Shown in pieces: positions 9,546 through 19,237 of a DNA stretch of 41,190 nucleotides. The position numbers were made by a program, and so were the translations under genes. The stretch is from an uncultured Candidatus Poseidoniales archaeon (GTDB lineage Archaea > Thermoplasmatota > Poseidoniia > Poseidoniales > Poseidoniaceae). Position 1 is the stretch's first letter, and each line of letters begins with the position of its first letter. The notes below the pieces were generated by a model. The model did not search any database. It was not told the DNA's origin and worked only from the letters and a program-made list of their open reading frames with translations. The stretch lies in the NCBI GenBank assembly GCA_905182715.1, contig CAJJCP010000025.1, forward strand, positions 1-41,190. Direction: 5' to 3'.

Positions 9546-9718
9546 TGGGAGACGGTCCTAAAGCTGGAGCAAAGTGGTCCAAGTACTCCGTTGGAGAAGA
9601 TGGCACACTCACTCGTAAAGCAGAATTCTGCCCACAATGTGGTCCAGGTGTTTTCCTTGCAGTTCACTCGAACCGCAAATCATGTGGCCGATGTGGTCAT
9701 ACTGAAACCAACGAATGA
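9545..9718 (+). CDS. rps27ae: Small-subunit ribosomal protein eS31 (S27ae), 57 aa
   Basis: A short gene encoding the zinc-ribbon ribosomal protein S27ae. The translation starts [16 protein letters not shown] and contains CPQCGPGVF and CGRCGH, the two zinc knuckles, with [11 protein letters not shown] between them. The length of 57 residues is normal for archaea, where it is a stand-alone protein and not fused to ubiquitin. AAGGAGGTGA, a near-perfect anti-16S match, lies six bases upstream inside rps24e. kae1, a frequent downstream partner, is absent. Only three bases separate its stop from the convergent Sco gene. Confidence 0.94.
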   Translation: MGDGPKAGAKWSKYSVGEDGTLTRKAEFCPQCGPGVFLAVHSNRKSCGRCGHTETNE

Positions 9719-9721
9719 ACT

Positions 9722-10357
9722 TCAGTTCATCATTGAACGTAAATCGTTCAAGATACCTTCTGAATTCCAGTTATCATGTGTCCAGCGTACGCGCTGGTAC
9801 CCATACTCATCAACCAATACGACACCGTCGGTATGTTGGACATCATAGTACACCGTATGCCCTCTTCCAAGACTCGTACTGCTGTTAGCCTCTGTAAGTA
9901 CAACTCCAATAGAGAAGTCAGTCCAAACCTGTTCGATAAGTGAGAGGTTCTCCTCAGTTTCTACAGTGGTTGTAAGGTGCGGCCAAGTGACATTGTACTG
10001 TTCCATGTATTCTGTGAGAGCAATTGGACCGTCACGCCACGGGTCAACAGTGATTGAGATGAAACTGACGTTTGAACGCTCATTTTCACTGAGTTGAGAT
10101 TCGAGCCATTTCATGTCTGAAGTTGTCGTTGGACATACATCTGGGCAATTGACGTAGATGAAACCAAAAACCACAATGTTCCCATCCAATGTTGTGGAAT
10201 TAAATCTTGAGTCATTATGATCTTGTAACTCAAATGTTCTGTACTGTTGAACTGGATTAATATCTTCGCCTTGGAAGTAGTCAGGCTCTGCAGGATTCAA
10301 ACAACCGGCATTCATCATCATAATAGAGAGACAAATCACAACCAAGTACTTGTTCAC
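9722..10357 (-). CDS. Sco1/SenC-family copper-binding lipoprotein
   Basis: Sco proteins have a thioredoxin fold and deliver or sense copper for cytochrome oxidase CuA assembly on the outer face of the membrane. The copper motif is CPDVCP (Cys71, Cys75), and the third ligand is the His in YDVQHTDGVVLVD (about His175). The product starts with a signal peptide ending MNAGC, a lipobox (Cys19). At 211 residues it is full length. It starts nine bases after the end of the large TSP3-hydrolase-YHYH gene and would share its transcript. The link to a terminal oxidase is family knowledge; no oxidase gene is in the window. Confidence 0.92.
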   Translation of the reverse strand: MNKYLVVICLSIMMMNAGCLNPAEPDYFQGEDINPVQQYRTFELQDHNDSRFNSTTLDGNIVVFGFIYVNCPDVCPTTTSDMKWLESQLSENERSNVSFISITVDPWRDGPIALTEYMEQYNVTWPHLTTTVETEENLSLIEQVWTDFSIGVVLTEANSSTSLGRGHTVYYDVQHTDGVVLVDEYGYQRVRWTHDNWNSEGILNDLRSMMN

Positions 10358-10366
10358 TGTGATGCC

Positions 10367-13282
10367 TCAGTCATTGTTGCGATTGCCTCGAACAAAGGCT
10401 GCACCGATGATGACAAGGAAAATCCATGTCGTATTCCATAGCAAGCCTCTGACGTCGATTCTGTCTTCGACTGAATCAAACAGTTCGGGCATATGCGAAT
10501 AGAGAGTTTGTGCAGCATTACCGCCTGGAGGGCCTCCGCCACCGCCGCCGCCACCGCCTTGACCGCCGCCTGCATTGGAGTCATCAGCAATGCCATGGTA
10601 GCAGAGCAAGAAGTATGGGAAACCAATCATTGGGACAGTATCACCATTGGTATCAACGACCGTCGAACTTGAACCACTCAGTGGTGTTGAAACGTAGTAG
10701 TATGTTCCCTGAGGATATTCTGGAGTCGAACCGAATCGGCCATTACATTGGTCTAAATCTCCCAATCCACTGACATAGTTCCAATCATCGATTCCATTGT
10801 AACCTTGGTCACCACCATCGCTGGTTCGCTCAATAGCATAGGAAGATTTCATGCCCTTGACGACTCCATCGTCACCCCATGTGTACATGCCATAGATTGG
10901 ATAGCCATCGAATGACCATCCGATGATTGGTGAATGTTTGGTGGAATCAATCAGACTCCAGTCGTAATCTTGCATTGTTTCACCGCTTTCAGGTTCCCAA
11001 TACTGGCACATCGCATCCCAGTGGTAATGAACACCAGTCGGGCCAGCGTGTGCGCCACAATACCCGAGGTCAATTGGTTGGCGATCTTCTGTGAAGTAGA
11101 AGAAATCAAGAGCGACTGCGTCACCACCTGGCCCCTCTTCAGGTCCAAAAATAGGAACTCCGTTGGCTGCAACGGCAACTTGCCCTCGGTCCGCTGCACA
11201 TTCCCATTGTCCATTTGCAGCAGGACAGTTTGTTGAGACGTGACCGCCGGTTGTATCGTTGGTTGGATTCAAAGGGATACTCCATGTGTGAGATTGTACA
11301 TCCCCTGGTCCGAATGCTGAAACCCAGTTATGGTTCGGGATTCCATTTGAATTGACATTCATTTCTGTTGACGATGCGGATACAGTCACTTCACATTGGA
11401 ACCAAGGACCTGAGCCGCCACCGTTCGGTGCATTGACGCCGTTGGTGTTTTCATTGTAATTGTCATTGACTCCATTATCATCTCGAACCCATGGCCCATT
11501 GCCATCTTGGCAATACCATGAATCGACTGGGTCATAGGGCTCAATGCCTGCACGAATGAAGGTAAGGATTTGGTCGAAATGTTGGTCATTCTCGTAAGGC
11601 AAATGGTGCGCAGCAGTTTGGCTATGCAAATCAAGCGAGCCAGTAAACTTCTGAGCAAGGGCTGGTGCGAGGTCTTTGAAAGCCCCATCATTTTCACCTG
11701 AGAAAATCATTGCGGGAGTTGAAAATGGTGCTGCATCATCAATCGTATCCATTAAGCCATGATGAGTTGTTGGCAAGTAACCATTGTAGAGCATAACTCT
11801 GTCAAAGGTGTTCTGTGTGTTTGCAAGATAGACTGGAATCATTGCGGAGCCTTGTGAATAGCCAAGTAGAGCATAAAATGGCCCGTTGTCTGTAACCATT
11901 TGGTCAAGATAGGCTATGGATAAATCTGCCCAATCCGGATCCGTTGTTGGTTCACCTTTACCACCAGGTGGGTCTTGATACCAAACATTTCCACTTTCAG
12001 GTGTGCTGGCGAATACAAATTCAAATTCAGGTAATGCATCAACGAGGTCTTGCATTCCTTGTTGTGATGCTAACCCCGAAGCAGAATCGCCACCTCCATG
12101 AAGTGCGAGGATTTTCATTGATGTGGGGTTGGGTATGCTTGACGTGCATCCTACAGCATTGACAATCTCGCCCGCCGGCGTATTGGGACATTCATCAATA
12201 TCGTTGGTCACTCCATCACCATCATCGTCTTTTTGCGATGCGGAGCAGCCAGCAGTATCTACTGATTCTCCAACCGGTGTGTTGGGACATAAATCAAGAA
12301 CGTTATTCACGCCATCTGAATCACCATCTTTTTGTGATTCAGAACATCCATTGACATCGACACTTTCCGAAGTCGGCGTGTTAGCGCATTGGTCAACATC
12401 GTTCATCACACCGTCCATGTCGGTATCAGTTTCGGATTCTGAGCAACCGGTTGCATAGACGGGTTCTCCTTCGGGAGTTGAATCACATTGATCAGCCTCG
12501 TCGAGAACACCGTCGCTATCGAGATCTGTTTCAGGCTCCGGCGGCACAGGAAGATTCACTCGAATGGTCGAGGTTGATTCGGTAAACAATCCACATGAAG
12601 CGATGATGTCACCTTCAGTGTTGTGGTATGAGGTATTGACTGACATGCTGTATCCCCCAGTCGTCAAGTTTTCATCTCCGTCGATGAGGCGTGCAGGACT
12701 TTGTCCTTGTGGATGATACTCTATACTGCAAGTGTTTGGGAATTTGTGTACCATCAAGCCTTGTAGGGTTCCGATTGAAGAACCCTCTTCAGGTTGAATC
12801 CAAAGGAATGAAAGAAGTACATCATTTTCTTCTGGAGTAATTATGGTTAATTGAGATATTGAAACATTGCTCGTCAACCCATCAGCATCAGTAGCCTGAA
12901 TTTGTAAAATCCAAGTCCCTGGTTGTGAACGTTCAGTCATGATTGACCATGAACCATCTGCCGCTGGAGTCGTACTGTGTGGTTCTCCAATCTGTTGAAG
13001 AGTATTTGCATCAATCAGTACGATTGTCACCGTTGTTGTCGTGAGTTCTTCATCAAGAACGAATCCGCTGATACTCGCGTTTTCATTATTCCATTGATGT
13101 ATGAATTCAGCCGCATTCAAGACACTTGGTGAAGTATTGATTGCCTCGGTAGAATCTTGCTGTACCTCTTCATTGGTAGCAGTTTCTTCATTGCTGGTAG
13201 TCTCATTCATCATGAGTAAAAACCCAGAACTTACCATGAGTAAAGCCAGAACACCGCTAATTATCACCATTTTTGATTCCAT
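10367..13282 (-). CDS. Membrane-anchored fusion: TSP3-like repeats, FSH-type serine hydrolase, YHYH domain
   Basis: A 971-residue exported multidomain protein. Residues about 5-25 are a signal or anchor segment. About 45-220 is a beta-sandwich region. About 250-377 holds four Asp-rich TSP3-like units ending in Cys (DTDMDGVMNDVDQCANTP and relatives). About 385-580 is an alpha/beta hydrolase resembling the FSH/phospholipase-carboxylesterase group, with MKILALHGGG and nucleophile elbow GYSQGS (Ser near 472), a likely Asp in GENDGAF and a His near YENDQHFD. About 675-895 is a YHYH domain (GVHYHWDAMC, GWSFDGYPIYG, GFPYFLLCYHG). A poly-Gly linker (about 905-917) leads to a C-terminal membrane helix and RGNRNND. 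It lies directly upstream of the Sco gene, hinting at a copper-related role for the YHYH part; that is inference. Confidence 0.9.
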   Translation of the reverse strand: MESKMVIISGVLALLMVSSGFLLMMNETTSNEETATNEEVQQDSTEAINTSPSVLNAAEFIHQWNNENASISGFVLDEELTTTTVTIVLIDANTLQQIGEPHSTTPAADGSWSIMTERSQPGTWILQIQATDADGLTSNVSISQLTIITPEENDVLLSFLWIQPEEGSSIGTLQGLMVHKFPNTCSIEYHPQGQSPARLIDGDENLTTGGYSMSVNTSYHNTEGDIIASCGLFTESTSTIRVNLPVPPEPETDLDSDGVLDEADQCDSTPEGEPVYATGCSESETDTDMDGVMNDVDQCANTPTSESVDVNGCSESQKDGDSDGVNNVLDLCPNTPVGESVDTAGCSASQKDDDGDGVTNDIDECPNTPAGEIVNAVGCTSSIPNPTSMKILALHGGGDSASGLASQQGMQDLVDALPEFEFVFASTPESGNVWYQDPPGGKGEPTTDPDWADLSIAYLDQMVTDNGPFYALLGYSQGSAMIPVYLANTQNTFDRVMLYNGYLPTTHHGLMDTIDDAAPFSTPAMIFSGENDGAFKDLAPALAQKFTGSLDLHSQTAAHHLPYENDQHFDQILTFIRAGIEPYDPVDSWYCQDGNGPWVRDDNGVNDNYNENTNGVNAPNGGGSGPWFQCEVTVSASSTEMNVNSNGIPNHNWVSAFGPGDVQSHTWSIPLNPTNDTTGGHVSTNCPAANGQWECAADRGQVAVAANGVPIFGPEEGPGGDAVALDFFYFTEDRQPIDLGYCGAHAGPTGVHYHWDAMCQYWEPESGETMQDYDWSLIDSTKHSPIIGWSFDGYPIYGMYTWGDDGVVKGMKSSYAIERTSDGGDQGYNGIDDWNYVSGLGDLDQCNGRFGSTPEYPQGTYYYVSTPLSGSSSTVVDTNGDTVPMIGFPYFLLCYHGIADDSNAGGGQGGGGGGGGGPPGGNAAQTLYSHMPELFDSVEDRIDVRGLLWNTTWIFLVIIGAAFVRGNRNND

Positions 13283-13339
13283 GTATCCAATCTCCTAACA
13301 CTGGCATATAATCCTTCGGTGTTTTTGAAGGACGTTGAA

Positions 13340-14275
13340 TCAGTTGACGTCAAATGAAGATTCTACGAACTCTCCACTGTTCATGAGTATGAGTGTCGAA
13401 TCATTGTAGGGGATAAGTTGGACTGGGATCTCATCAAAGTCGAACCTTTGGTGTATTGTATCTGAGAAAAGCACCTCTTCTCGCCATCCAGCAATGTGCC
13501 ACGCATCATGTTTCACACTCCACATTGCATGTTGGACCGAACCTTTGAGTTTGAGAAGAGTCTGTGGAGTATCTGGGCGAAGCCAGAGGACGTCACCGTT
13601 TTCGAAGCAAAGAAGATGACTTTCCTCATGAGTGTAGACCGAATTAAGAATCCCATTACATTCAATCACTTCTGAATTCAACAATTCTCCTGTTTCACAC
13701 AAATACACATTGTGAGCAGCCCCTCTTGACCAAACATGAAGGCAAGTGCCGTGTATTGAAGCAGAAATAACCACTTCTCCATGCGGGAATCGTTCTAATT
13801 CTTTCCATCGAGGTTCAGGCATTCTCCAATGTTCAGCTTTATCGATTCCCATTGCATAGATCCCCTTCTTCCAGAGAATGAATACAAATTGTTCATCTGT
13901 TGAACATAAGGCAAGAGGCTCAGCATCCAATACATGGGACCAAACTGCTCCTGCTGGATGAATTGCTGCATCGATGGTTGTTCGTGTACGAAGTTCTCCT
14001 CGGTCGGAACCATCTTCAAATCCTTCCTCCAATGCAAACGATGCCATTCGTGCGAGCATAAGTTCATGATCGACCCATGTCACAATCATTTCCTTTCCGA
14101 GTAACGCAGTACTTTGCACAGGGCAAGGGAACGGTTTTCGAACTTTACCTGATTTTTGTAATTTTGAATCGAGTTGGAGAAATTCTCCATCTATGCCTAC
14201 TGCGACATAACCATCATCCCACTGCCAGATTTGGGCAGGGTGAAACGGCAATGCCTCGACATTGAACTCGGTCAT
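13340..14275 (-). CDS. Hypothetical protein, possibly beta-propeller-like, 311 aa
   Basis: I do not recognise a named family. The soluble product shows regularly spaced short beta-type stretches with Trp and Asp (IWQWDDGYVAVG, MIVTWVDHELML, FVFILWKKGIYAMG, LHVWSRGAAHNVYL, HLLCFENGDVLWL, SVKHDAWHIAGW), a pattern seen in beta-propellers. No signal peptide is present. I prefer the ATG at 14275 (MTEFNVEALPF); a GTG at 14296 would add seven residues. It is divergent from the D-aminoacyl-tRNA deacylase gene, with about 75 bases between starts, and follows the TSP3-hydrolase gene by 57 bases on the other side. Confidence 0.7.
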   Translation of the reverse strand: MTEFNVEALPFHPAQIWQWDDGYVAVGIDGEFLQLDSKLQKSGKVRKPFPCPVQSTALLGKEMIVTWVDHELMLARMASFALEEGFEDGSDRGELRTRTTIDAAIHPAGAVWSHVLDAEPLALCSTDEQFVFILWKKGIYAMGIDKAEHWRMPEPRWKELERFPHGEVVISASIHGTCLHVWSRGAAHNVYLCETGELLNSEVIECNGILNSVYTHEESHLLCFENGDVLWLRPDTPQTLLKLKGSVQHAMWSVKHDAWHIAGWREEVLFSDTIHQRFDFDEIPVQLIPYNDSTLILMNSGEFVESSFDVN

Positions 14276-14351
14276 GGTACGGGGTTGCGGTGGCACTTTG
14301 TCAATACTCGTATGTGCGAGATATGAAATGTCGAAGATGTTACCGCTTCAC

Positions 14352-15321
14352 ATGGGCGATGTTCATGTTGTCTTGATTGCGGTCAGTGCAAGTGATATTG
14401 CTTCAACAAACCAAGCAGATGCTTTGAGAAGAATCGCTGATTGGAATGGATTGGATATCAGTCGAAGGCCATCCAGCATATTCACGCCTCCATGTTCGTA
14501 TGTGGGTCCTTCCGGGGAGTATTCTCCAAGAAGACTTTCTGGCCCGCCGATGGAAGCAATCAACTGGAGAGGTTGTCGATGAAATTATTTTCCCATCGCG
14601 TCATTCTGCAGCAAGTGGCCGACCATCACTCACACTTCACCCGATTGGAGTCATGCAACTCGACACAGATGCAACCCCTCAGTACGGTGGTAAGGCTGGA
14701 GATGCGCCTCCACCTTCGACTCGTCTCGCCTCTTGGTGGCAAGAACTTGTTCGTAAATCCGAACATGCAGAACTTGGCGAGGAGTTTGATTCTTCACTCG
14801 AAGTTACTCACCACGGTCCATGGTTAGAAGTTCCATCACTGTTCATTGAAGTTGGTTCAACTTCTGCGACCTGGGGTCATGTAGGTGCTGCTGAGTTTTT
14901 GGCAGACATCATTCACCGAGGACTTGGTTTGGATGGAGGGGAAGGATTTGGAACATGGGACTCGCAACGTGATGCAGGCCTCCCAGTCTTGATCACCCTT
15001 GGTGGTGGTCATTATGCACCTCGGGCGAATAATCTCGCACTTCATTCGGGTCTTCAACTCGGTCATATGCTTGCAACATATGCTCTTCCGTTCACAGCTC
15101 CGGAACTGGAAGGTGATGAACCAGGAGGCAATTGGAAACAATCGCTTAATGCGGCATACATTGCTACCAAAAAAGCATATCCGAATGGAAATATTATTTT
15201 TTCAATGGATAAAAAAGCGTTCAAGGGTTGGCAACGGCAGGCAATACGTAACCATCTCGAATTCCTTCAAGCACCTTTGTTGACTTCAAAAGCAATCATA
15301 GCCCTTTTGGATGAGATTTGA
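14352..15321 (+). CDS. dtdA: D-aminoacyl-tRNA deacylase, archaeal DTD2 type (one frame break)
   Basis: DTD2 removes D-amino acids wrongly attached to tRNA. Hallmarks are SRHSAASGRPSLTLHPIG, SLEVTHHGP, FIEVGSTSATWGH and LGGGHYAPR. The frame carrying these begins at an internal ATG (14446) and lacks the expected N-terminus. The missing part, MGDVHVVLIAVSASDIAS followed by ALRRIADWNG, lies just upstream in another frame from 14352. The two join if one extra base between about 14446 and 14462 is removed. Other in-frame starts are 14328 and 14337. The gene is either truly broken or carries a one-base sequence error; conservation on both sides of the break favours error. Proline dehydrogenase follows 61 bases downstream. 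Confidence 0.88.
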
Positions 15322-15322
15322 G

Positions 15323-15362
15323 CAGTACAATTTGAGGTAAGCCTCAAGAGTCTCCTGTACTG
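15323..15362 (+). other. Nested inverted repeat between dtdA and proline dehydrogenase
   Basis: Outer arms CAGTAC (15323-15328) and GTACTG (15357-15362) enclose an inner hairpin TTGAGG-TAAG-CCTCAA (15332-15347). The structure begins two bases after the dtdA stop and ends 20 bases before the proline dehydrogenase start. It could be an RNA hairpin or an operator; there is no T-rich tail marking it as a terminator. Confidence 0.4.
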
Positions 15363-15382
15363 ACGGGTAATTAGGTGGGTAC

Positions 15383-16362
15383 ATGGTGAGTTGGTTTTCC
15401 AAGTCAATTGTCGCAATGACTGTCCGAATGCCGAAATGGTTTGTCGGCTGGGTTTCTCGACGCTATGTAGCCGGCCCTACCTCTGGCTGACGCGGTTTCA
15501 ATCATGCAACGCCTCTCCAAAGGAGAATGCATGTTTTACAATCGATGTGCTCGGAGAAGAGATTACTACGTTGACTGAAGCGCAGTACTTTTTGGATGAG
15601 TATCTGGCTGTCATTGCTGCGATTCATAAGCATAATCTTGATGCGAACCTTTCGATAAAACCAACTGCTTTTGGGCTCTTAATCGATGCGAAGGAAGGAA
15701 TGAAAAACATCGAAAAAATTGTCCGAATAGCGAGTGAACACGACCTTTTTGTTCGTCTCGATATGGAAGATTACCGCGTGACTACAACAACCATTCAAGT
15801 TGTTCTCGACCTTCACAAGCAGGGTTTGACCAATGTGGGTGTTGTCTTACAAGGACGATTATTCCGTACTCTTGACGATATTAATTTCCTTGAAACAGAA
15901 TTGGGTCCTGCTGCGGATTATCGTATCTGCAAGGGGATTTACCTTGAGTCCGAAGATATTGCCTACACTTCGTACCAAGACATCGTTGATGCGACGAATG
16001 CCTGCATCGACCGAATGCTAGCGGCCGGTTCATACTGTTCAATTGCAACGCATGATATTCCCGTTGTCGAATATGCAAAATCTGCATTGAAATCGTATGG
16101 CATGGGTCCGAATATTCCTGACCCTCGTCCAAACGCCGGTCCTTCTCGAACAGCAAAAGGCCCTGGTTATGAATTTCAAATGCTTCTTGGAGTACGTGGC
16201 CCTCTTCGTAGGAAATTAGCAAAGGAAGGGCATCGTACACGAGTTTACATTCCATACGGTGAACAATGGTATGAATACAGTATTCGTCGATTAAAGGAGA
16301 ATCCAACCATTGGAACTCAAGTTGCAAAGGCATTCATCATGCCATGGACAAACCGACCTTGA
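15383..16362 (+). CDS. Proline dehydrogenase (two frame breaks near the N-terminus)
   Basis: PRODH oxidises proline to pyrroline-5-carboxylate with FAD, the first step of proline use. The family blocks are FTIDVLGEE, LSIKPTAFGL, VRLDMED, VVLQGRLFRT, YRICKGIYLE, IATHD, GYEFQMLLGVRG and RVYIPYGEQWYEYSIRRL, all in order. The true N-terminus (MVSWFSKSIVAM, then WVSRRYVAGPT) starts at the ATG at 15383, preceded by TAGGTGGG, and is in a different frame. LADAVSIMQRLSKGECMF is in a third frame. Removing one base at about 15482 and one at the T run 15534-15537 joins all three into a roughly 325-residue protein of normal length. Its stop abuts the convergent gene (TGA|TCA). Confidence 0.9.
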
Positions 16363-17193
16363 TCAGTTTCGTGGTCGCTTGGTTTTTCGCTTGTTCGAAG
16401 GTGTAACACCTTTCTTTGTGATTTCCTTTGGAAGAACTGGGTCAGGATTGAATCCGAGTTTACCTTCCTTCCATGCTTGACGACGTTCTCGAGGAGTTCG
16501 AGGAGCGAAATGTTCTGCAACCGGTGGTTCATGGAGGTACATACGCTTGATATCATGCGCTTCAACTGTGCCGCGAAGTGTTCGAGCATGGCCCATGTGT
16601 ATTGCACGAATTCGCCAAGTTCGACCTTCAAGGTCCATGAGGTTTCCAGCAGTGAATGTTTTGTCAGCAGGAACAACGAGTACATCTGATGAAGAATCTT
16701 CTCCACGGGTCATTGTGAGTTTAACACGGACCATGTCACATCGGAGTGCAGAAGCACGAACGACGAGGCTTGCATCACTGTGTTTGACGTATCTTCCATC
16801 TTTCATTTCGATTTGATTGATGGACCACAATTTGTCATCTTCTTGGAATACATCTTCTAGTTCCAGACGTTCATCGGCATCAATCTCGATGACCTTCGTG
16901 ATCGACGAAGGACCTTCAGTAAGGATAAATGGAATCTTTACAACTGGAGGTGGGCGGATGTGAACAGTATGCACTTTGCTGCACTCTTCACACTTCAACA
17001 AGTAATCTGCACCGTCACCCTTTGGCTTCTCTTTGAGAATAATATGGCCCATGACATCGTCACAATCAGGGCAATGGACAGCATTTTCGAGTAAAATCTC
17101 ATCTTCACCGACGAAGCCATCATCTTCGGCTTCATTTTCAAGCAAAACTTCATCTTCTTCGATGAAATCATCCTCTTCGACAGTGTCATCCAT
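16363..17193 (-). CDS. HVO_0476-family zinc-finger protein
   Basis: The 276-residue product starts with an acidic tract containing two similar Glu/Asp-rich copies (EEDEVLLENEAEDDGF and GEDEILLEN). A zinc-binding unit follows (CPDCDDVMGH ... CEECSKVHTVH, about residues 42-75), then a long mixed domain and a basic C-terminal tail (KRKTKRPRN). This layout matches archaeal HVO_0476-type proteins, whose function is unknown. The acidic head and basic tail suggest nucleic-acid or ribosome contact, but this is inference. It is divergent from the methyltransferase gene with 96 bases between starts. Confidence 0.75.
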   Translation of the reverse strand: MDDTVEEDDFIEEDEVLLENEAEDDGFVGEDEILLENAVHCPDCDDVMGHIILKEKPKGDGADYLLKCEECSKVHTVHIRPPPVVKIPFILTEGPSSITKVIEIDADERLELEDVFQEDDKLWSINQIEMKDGRYVKHSDASLVVRASALRCDMVRVKLTMTRGEDSSSDVLVVPADKTFTAGNLMDLEGRTWRIRAIHMGHARTLRGTVEAHDIKRMYLHEPPVAEHFAPRTPRERRQAWKEGKLGFNPDPVLPKEITKKGVTPSNKRKTKRPRN

Positions 17194-17289
17194 GGATATC
17201 CCTGTCTATGCGCTATGGCTCTCCCGTTTGAAGCCACCGGCTCAACTGCATAAGCGAGCCTTGAAGGAGTTTCGCCGGAAGGCACCGAC

Positions 17290-18034
17290 ATGGCGGAACA
17301 AGAAAGTGTCGATTCCGAAGTTGGAAAAGAGCATGTACTCGCCCATTTACTCTCCGCCGATGACTCTCGGCCACGTGACGAACCTGAAATTGCCAGTAAC
17401 ATCGGAACACAATTGCAACACATGGCCCTCAGCACATGGTCCATCTCCATATTACGCCGGCTTCGCGATGCGTTCGGACGGCTCAAACCTCAATCAATTC
17501 TCGAAGTTGGAGCAGGTATTGGCCATCGGAGTGCATGGATTTATGATTTGTTTGAGAAAGATGGAGCAACTCCTGAACGCTATCAATTGGTGGAGGACGG
17601 TGCCAAATTCGCAGTCATTATTCGCCGTCTCATGCTACGGCATGATGCCGAATCTTACACCAAAATTGTTGTTGGTAATCTTGATGCGCTCATCGCTGAA
17701 ACCAATGCCTGGCATGCGGCATCTTCGACAGGCGTCGAAGTCGGAACACCTCCTTTGGAAAATCAACACGATGCCATTATCGTTGATGGTACTTCTGAAA
17801 ACCGAGCACGCTCATGTTCAATCGTTGCTGCCTTTCCTTTCACCAAGTGGAGTTCTGTTTACTGTTGAGCCCGACATGCCACTTGGAAATGTTGAGGAAG
17901 ACGATAAAGAAGGAATGCGCTTGGTCGACGGTTTCAACCAATGGATGGAATGCATTCAAACTGCCAATGAGACACATCACATTGCCTTCATGCCGTTATT
18001 CGGTGGCACCTTGGTTGCAATGACCAAGAAGTAA
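17290..18034 (+). CDS. SAM-dependent methyltransferase-like protein (one frame break)
   Basis: A class I methyltransferase fold is suggested by motif I, ILEVGAGIGHRSAWI (about residues 70-84), then a strand-loop with an acidic residue (YQLVEDGAKF), DAIIVDGTSENRAR, and a late strand GVLFTVEPD. The final part (HVQSLLPFLSPSGVLFTVEPDM to the stop at 18034) is in a different frame from the start. Deleting T17812 restores one 247-residue reading frame; without it the protein stops at 17868. The ATG at 17290 is the only good start, as an in-frame stop lies 36 bases upstream. Substrate unknown. Confidence 0.78.
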
Positions 18035-18041
18035 AATCGAT

Positions 18042-18953
18042 TTATGCATTTGCAGCATCAAGTAAGGCTTGAATTTGCAATAACCCATAGCCATAATCAT
18101 CGTCGTGACCTGATTGCCCTTCTTTTGGTGTCACTGATTGTTCGATCCAATTTTTAATTTGTTCAGTATTCGAAGATGAGGTGGCGTCAGCAAGTTCTGG
18201 GTTTTGCTGAAGGAGAAGAGCGATTGCTCCAGTCACATATACGGTTGCAGCACTGGTTCCATCGACCAGTGACCATGAACCTTCATAATTGATGACGGCC
18301 ACTTTTTCTGCAGGAGCGACTAATTCTGGTTTCTTATGAGGATCTGAACGAGGTGCAAGAAGGGGGAGTGGTAAGATTCTACCATTGTTATCACCAGTCG
18401 ATGAGCCAATCCAGTGTTCACCAGATTGAGTGGCACCCCCGACACAGATGACGAAGCGTTCTCCACAGGGATTGGCGACATCACCATCGTCATTTGCTCC
18501 TCCATCGTTTCCAGCAGCAGCAACCACGATGACTCCTTGGTCGATAGCATCGTTCGTAGCCTCATCAGAGCCACGTCCAGTTCCTATGTCTAGTGGCAAG
18601 AAGTCCGGAGCCCCTCCGAGAGAGAGCGAGATGATATCTGCATCATTGGTTACGCACCAATCAATTGCCTCCGCAACGAGCTCATCAGAACCAGAGCCAT
18701 CTTTCCCCAATGCCTTAGCAACAAGTAAGTCGACACGAGGGGCAATACCTTGCATCCATCCATCTGCGACAAGAATACCTGCCATACTTGTACCGTGGCC
18801 ATTGTCATCATAGGGTGATGATTTGGATTGAACGAAATCCTTCCATAGGACGAGATTGAAGGAATCAAGATCTTTGTGTTCAAGCATAATACCCGAATCG
18901 ACAATGCAGACACGGACATTATCACCGCTCGAGCTTGATTCCAGAGAAGCCAA
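18042..18953 (-). CDS. Subtilisin-like serine protease (S8 family), catalytic part
   Basis: The catalytic triad of family S8 is complete: Asp in VCIVDSGI, His in DDNGHGTSMAGI, and Ser in DGTSAATVYVTGAIALL, with the oxyanion-hole Asn in VAAAGNDGG. The frame opens only about 15 residues before the Asp strand, which is short for an S8 enzyme, and has no signal peptide. Coding-like sequence continues upstream to about 19229 in other frames, so the true N-terminus is probably lost to frame breaks. It is the last gene of a minus-strand cluster behind the cysteine desulfurase. Location in or outside the cell cannot be told without the N-terminus. Confidence 0.88.
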   Translation of the reverse strand: MASLESSSSGDNVRVCIVDSGIMLEHKDLDSFNLVLWKDFVQSKSSPYDDNGHGTSMAGILVADGWMQGIAPRVDLLVAKALGKDGSGSDELVAEAIDWCVTNDADIISLSLGGAPDFLPLDIGTGRGSDEATNDAIDQGVIVVAAAGNDGGANDDGDVANPCGERFVICVGGATQSGEHWIGSSTGDNNGRILPLPLLAPRSDPHKKPELVAPAEKVAVINYEGSWSLVDGTSAATVYVTGAIALLLQQNPELADATSSSNTEQIKNWIEQSVTPKEGQSGHDDDYGYGLLQIQALLDAANA

Positions 18954-19229
18954 TTAAGTCAGAATATATTTCTTGTGATTCGATGGCTTGGTCGCCAGGT
19001 CGGTAGGAGACTAACCCGTTTTCTCCAAACACGATGAATCCAATATACACCATCGATGCGAGAATCAAGGATGGCGACCCCGATGGAGAGAGTGCACGCT
19101 GGACAAATGCTAAGTTGTCTTCAAGTGGTTCACTTTGAAGTTGCGGGGATGAGAGTGCTCAGGATTCGGATCCTGGTACGGAGGTGGAGCCCAAATGTCG
19201 TTCTCTCCTCTTCTCTCACATTCATTCAC
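18954..19229 (-). pseudogene. Frame-broken N-terminal region of the S8 protease
   Basis: The 276 bases between the protease frame and the desulfurase stop contain no intact gene, but they look coding in pieces on the minus strand. One frame gives NDIWAPPPYQDPNPE from a GTG at 19229. A second gives LQSEPLEDNLAFVQRALSPSG and later FIVFGENGLVSYRPGDQ and YSDLIGFSG, running into the protease. A third gives GVAILDSRIDG in between. At least two frame changes are needed to link them. An alternative is a decayed separate gene. Confidence 0.5.
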
Positions 19230-19237
19230 CTCTTTGC

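Noticed and set aside
14446-15321. Starting the D-aminoacyl-tRNA deacylase at the internal ATG at 14446
   Set aside because: This omits the N-terminal strand and helix, which are plainly present just upstream in another frame.
17033-18034. A 333-codon plus-strand frame starting inside the HVO_0476-like gene
   Set aside because: Its first part is antisense to a good gene and Ser/Lys-rich without pattern. Only its final 70 codons are real, as the frame-broken end of the methyltransferase.
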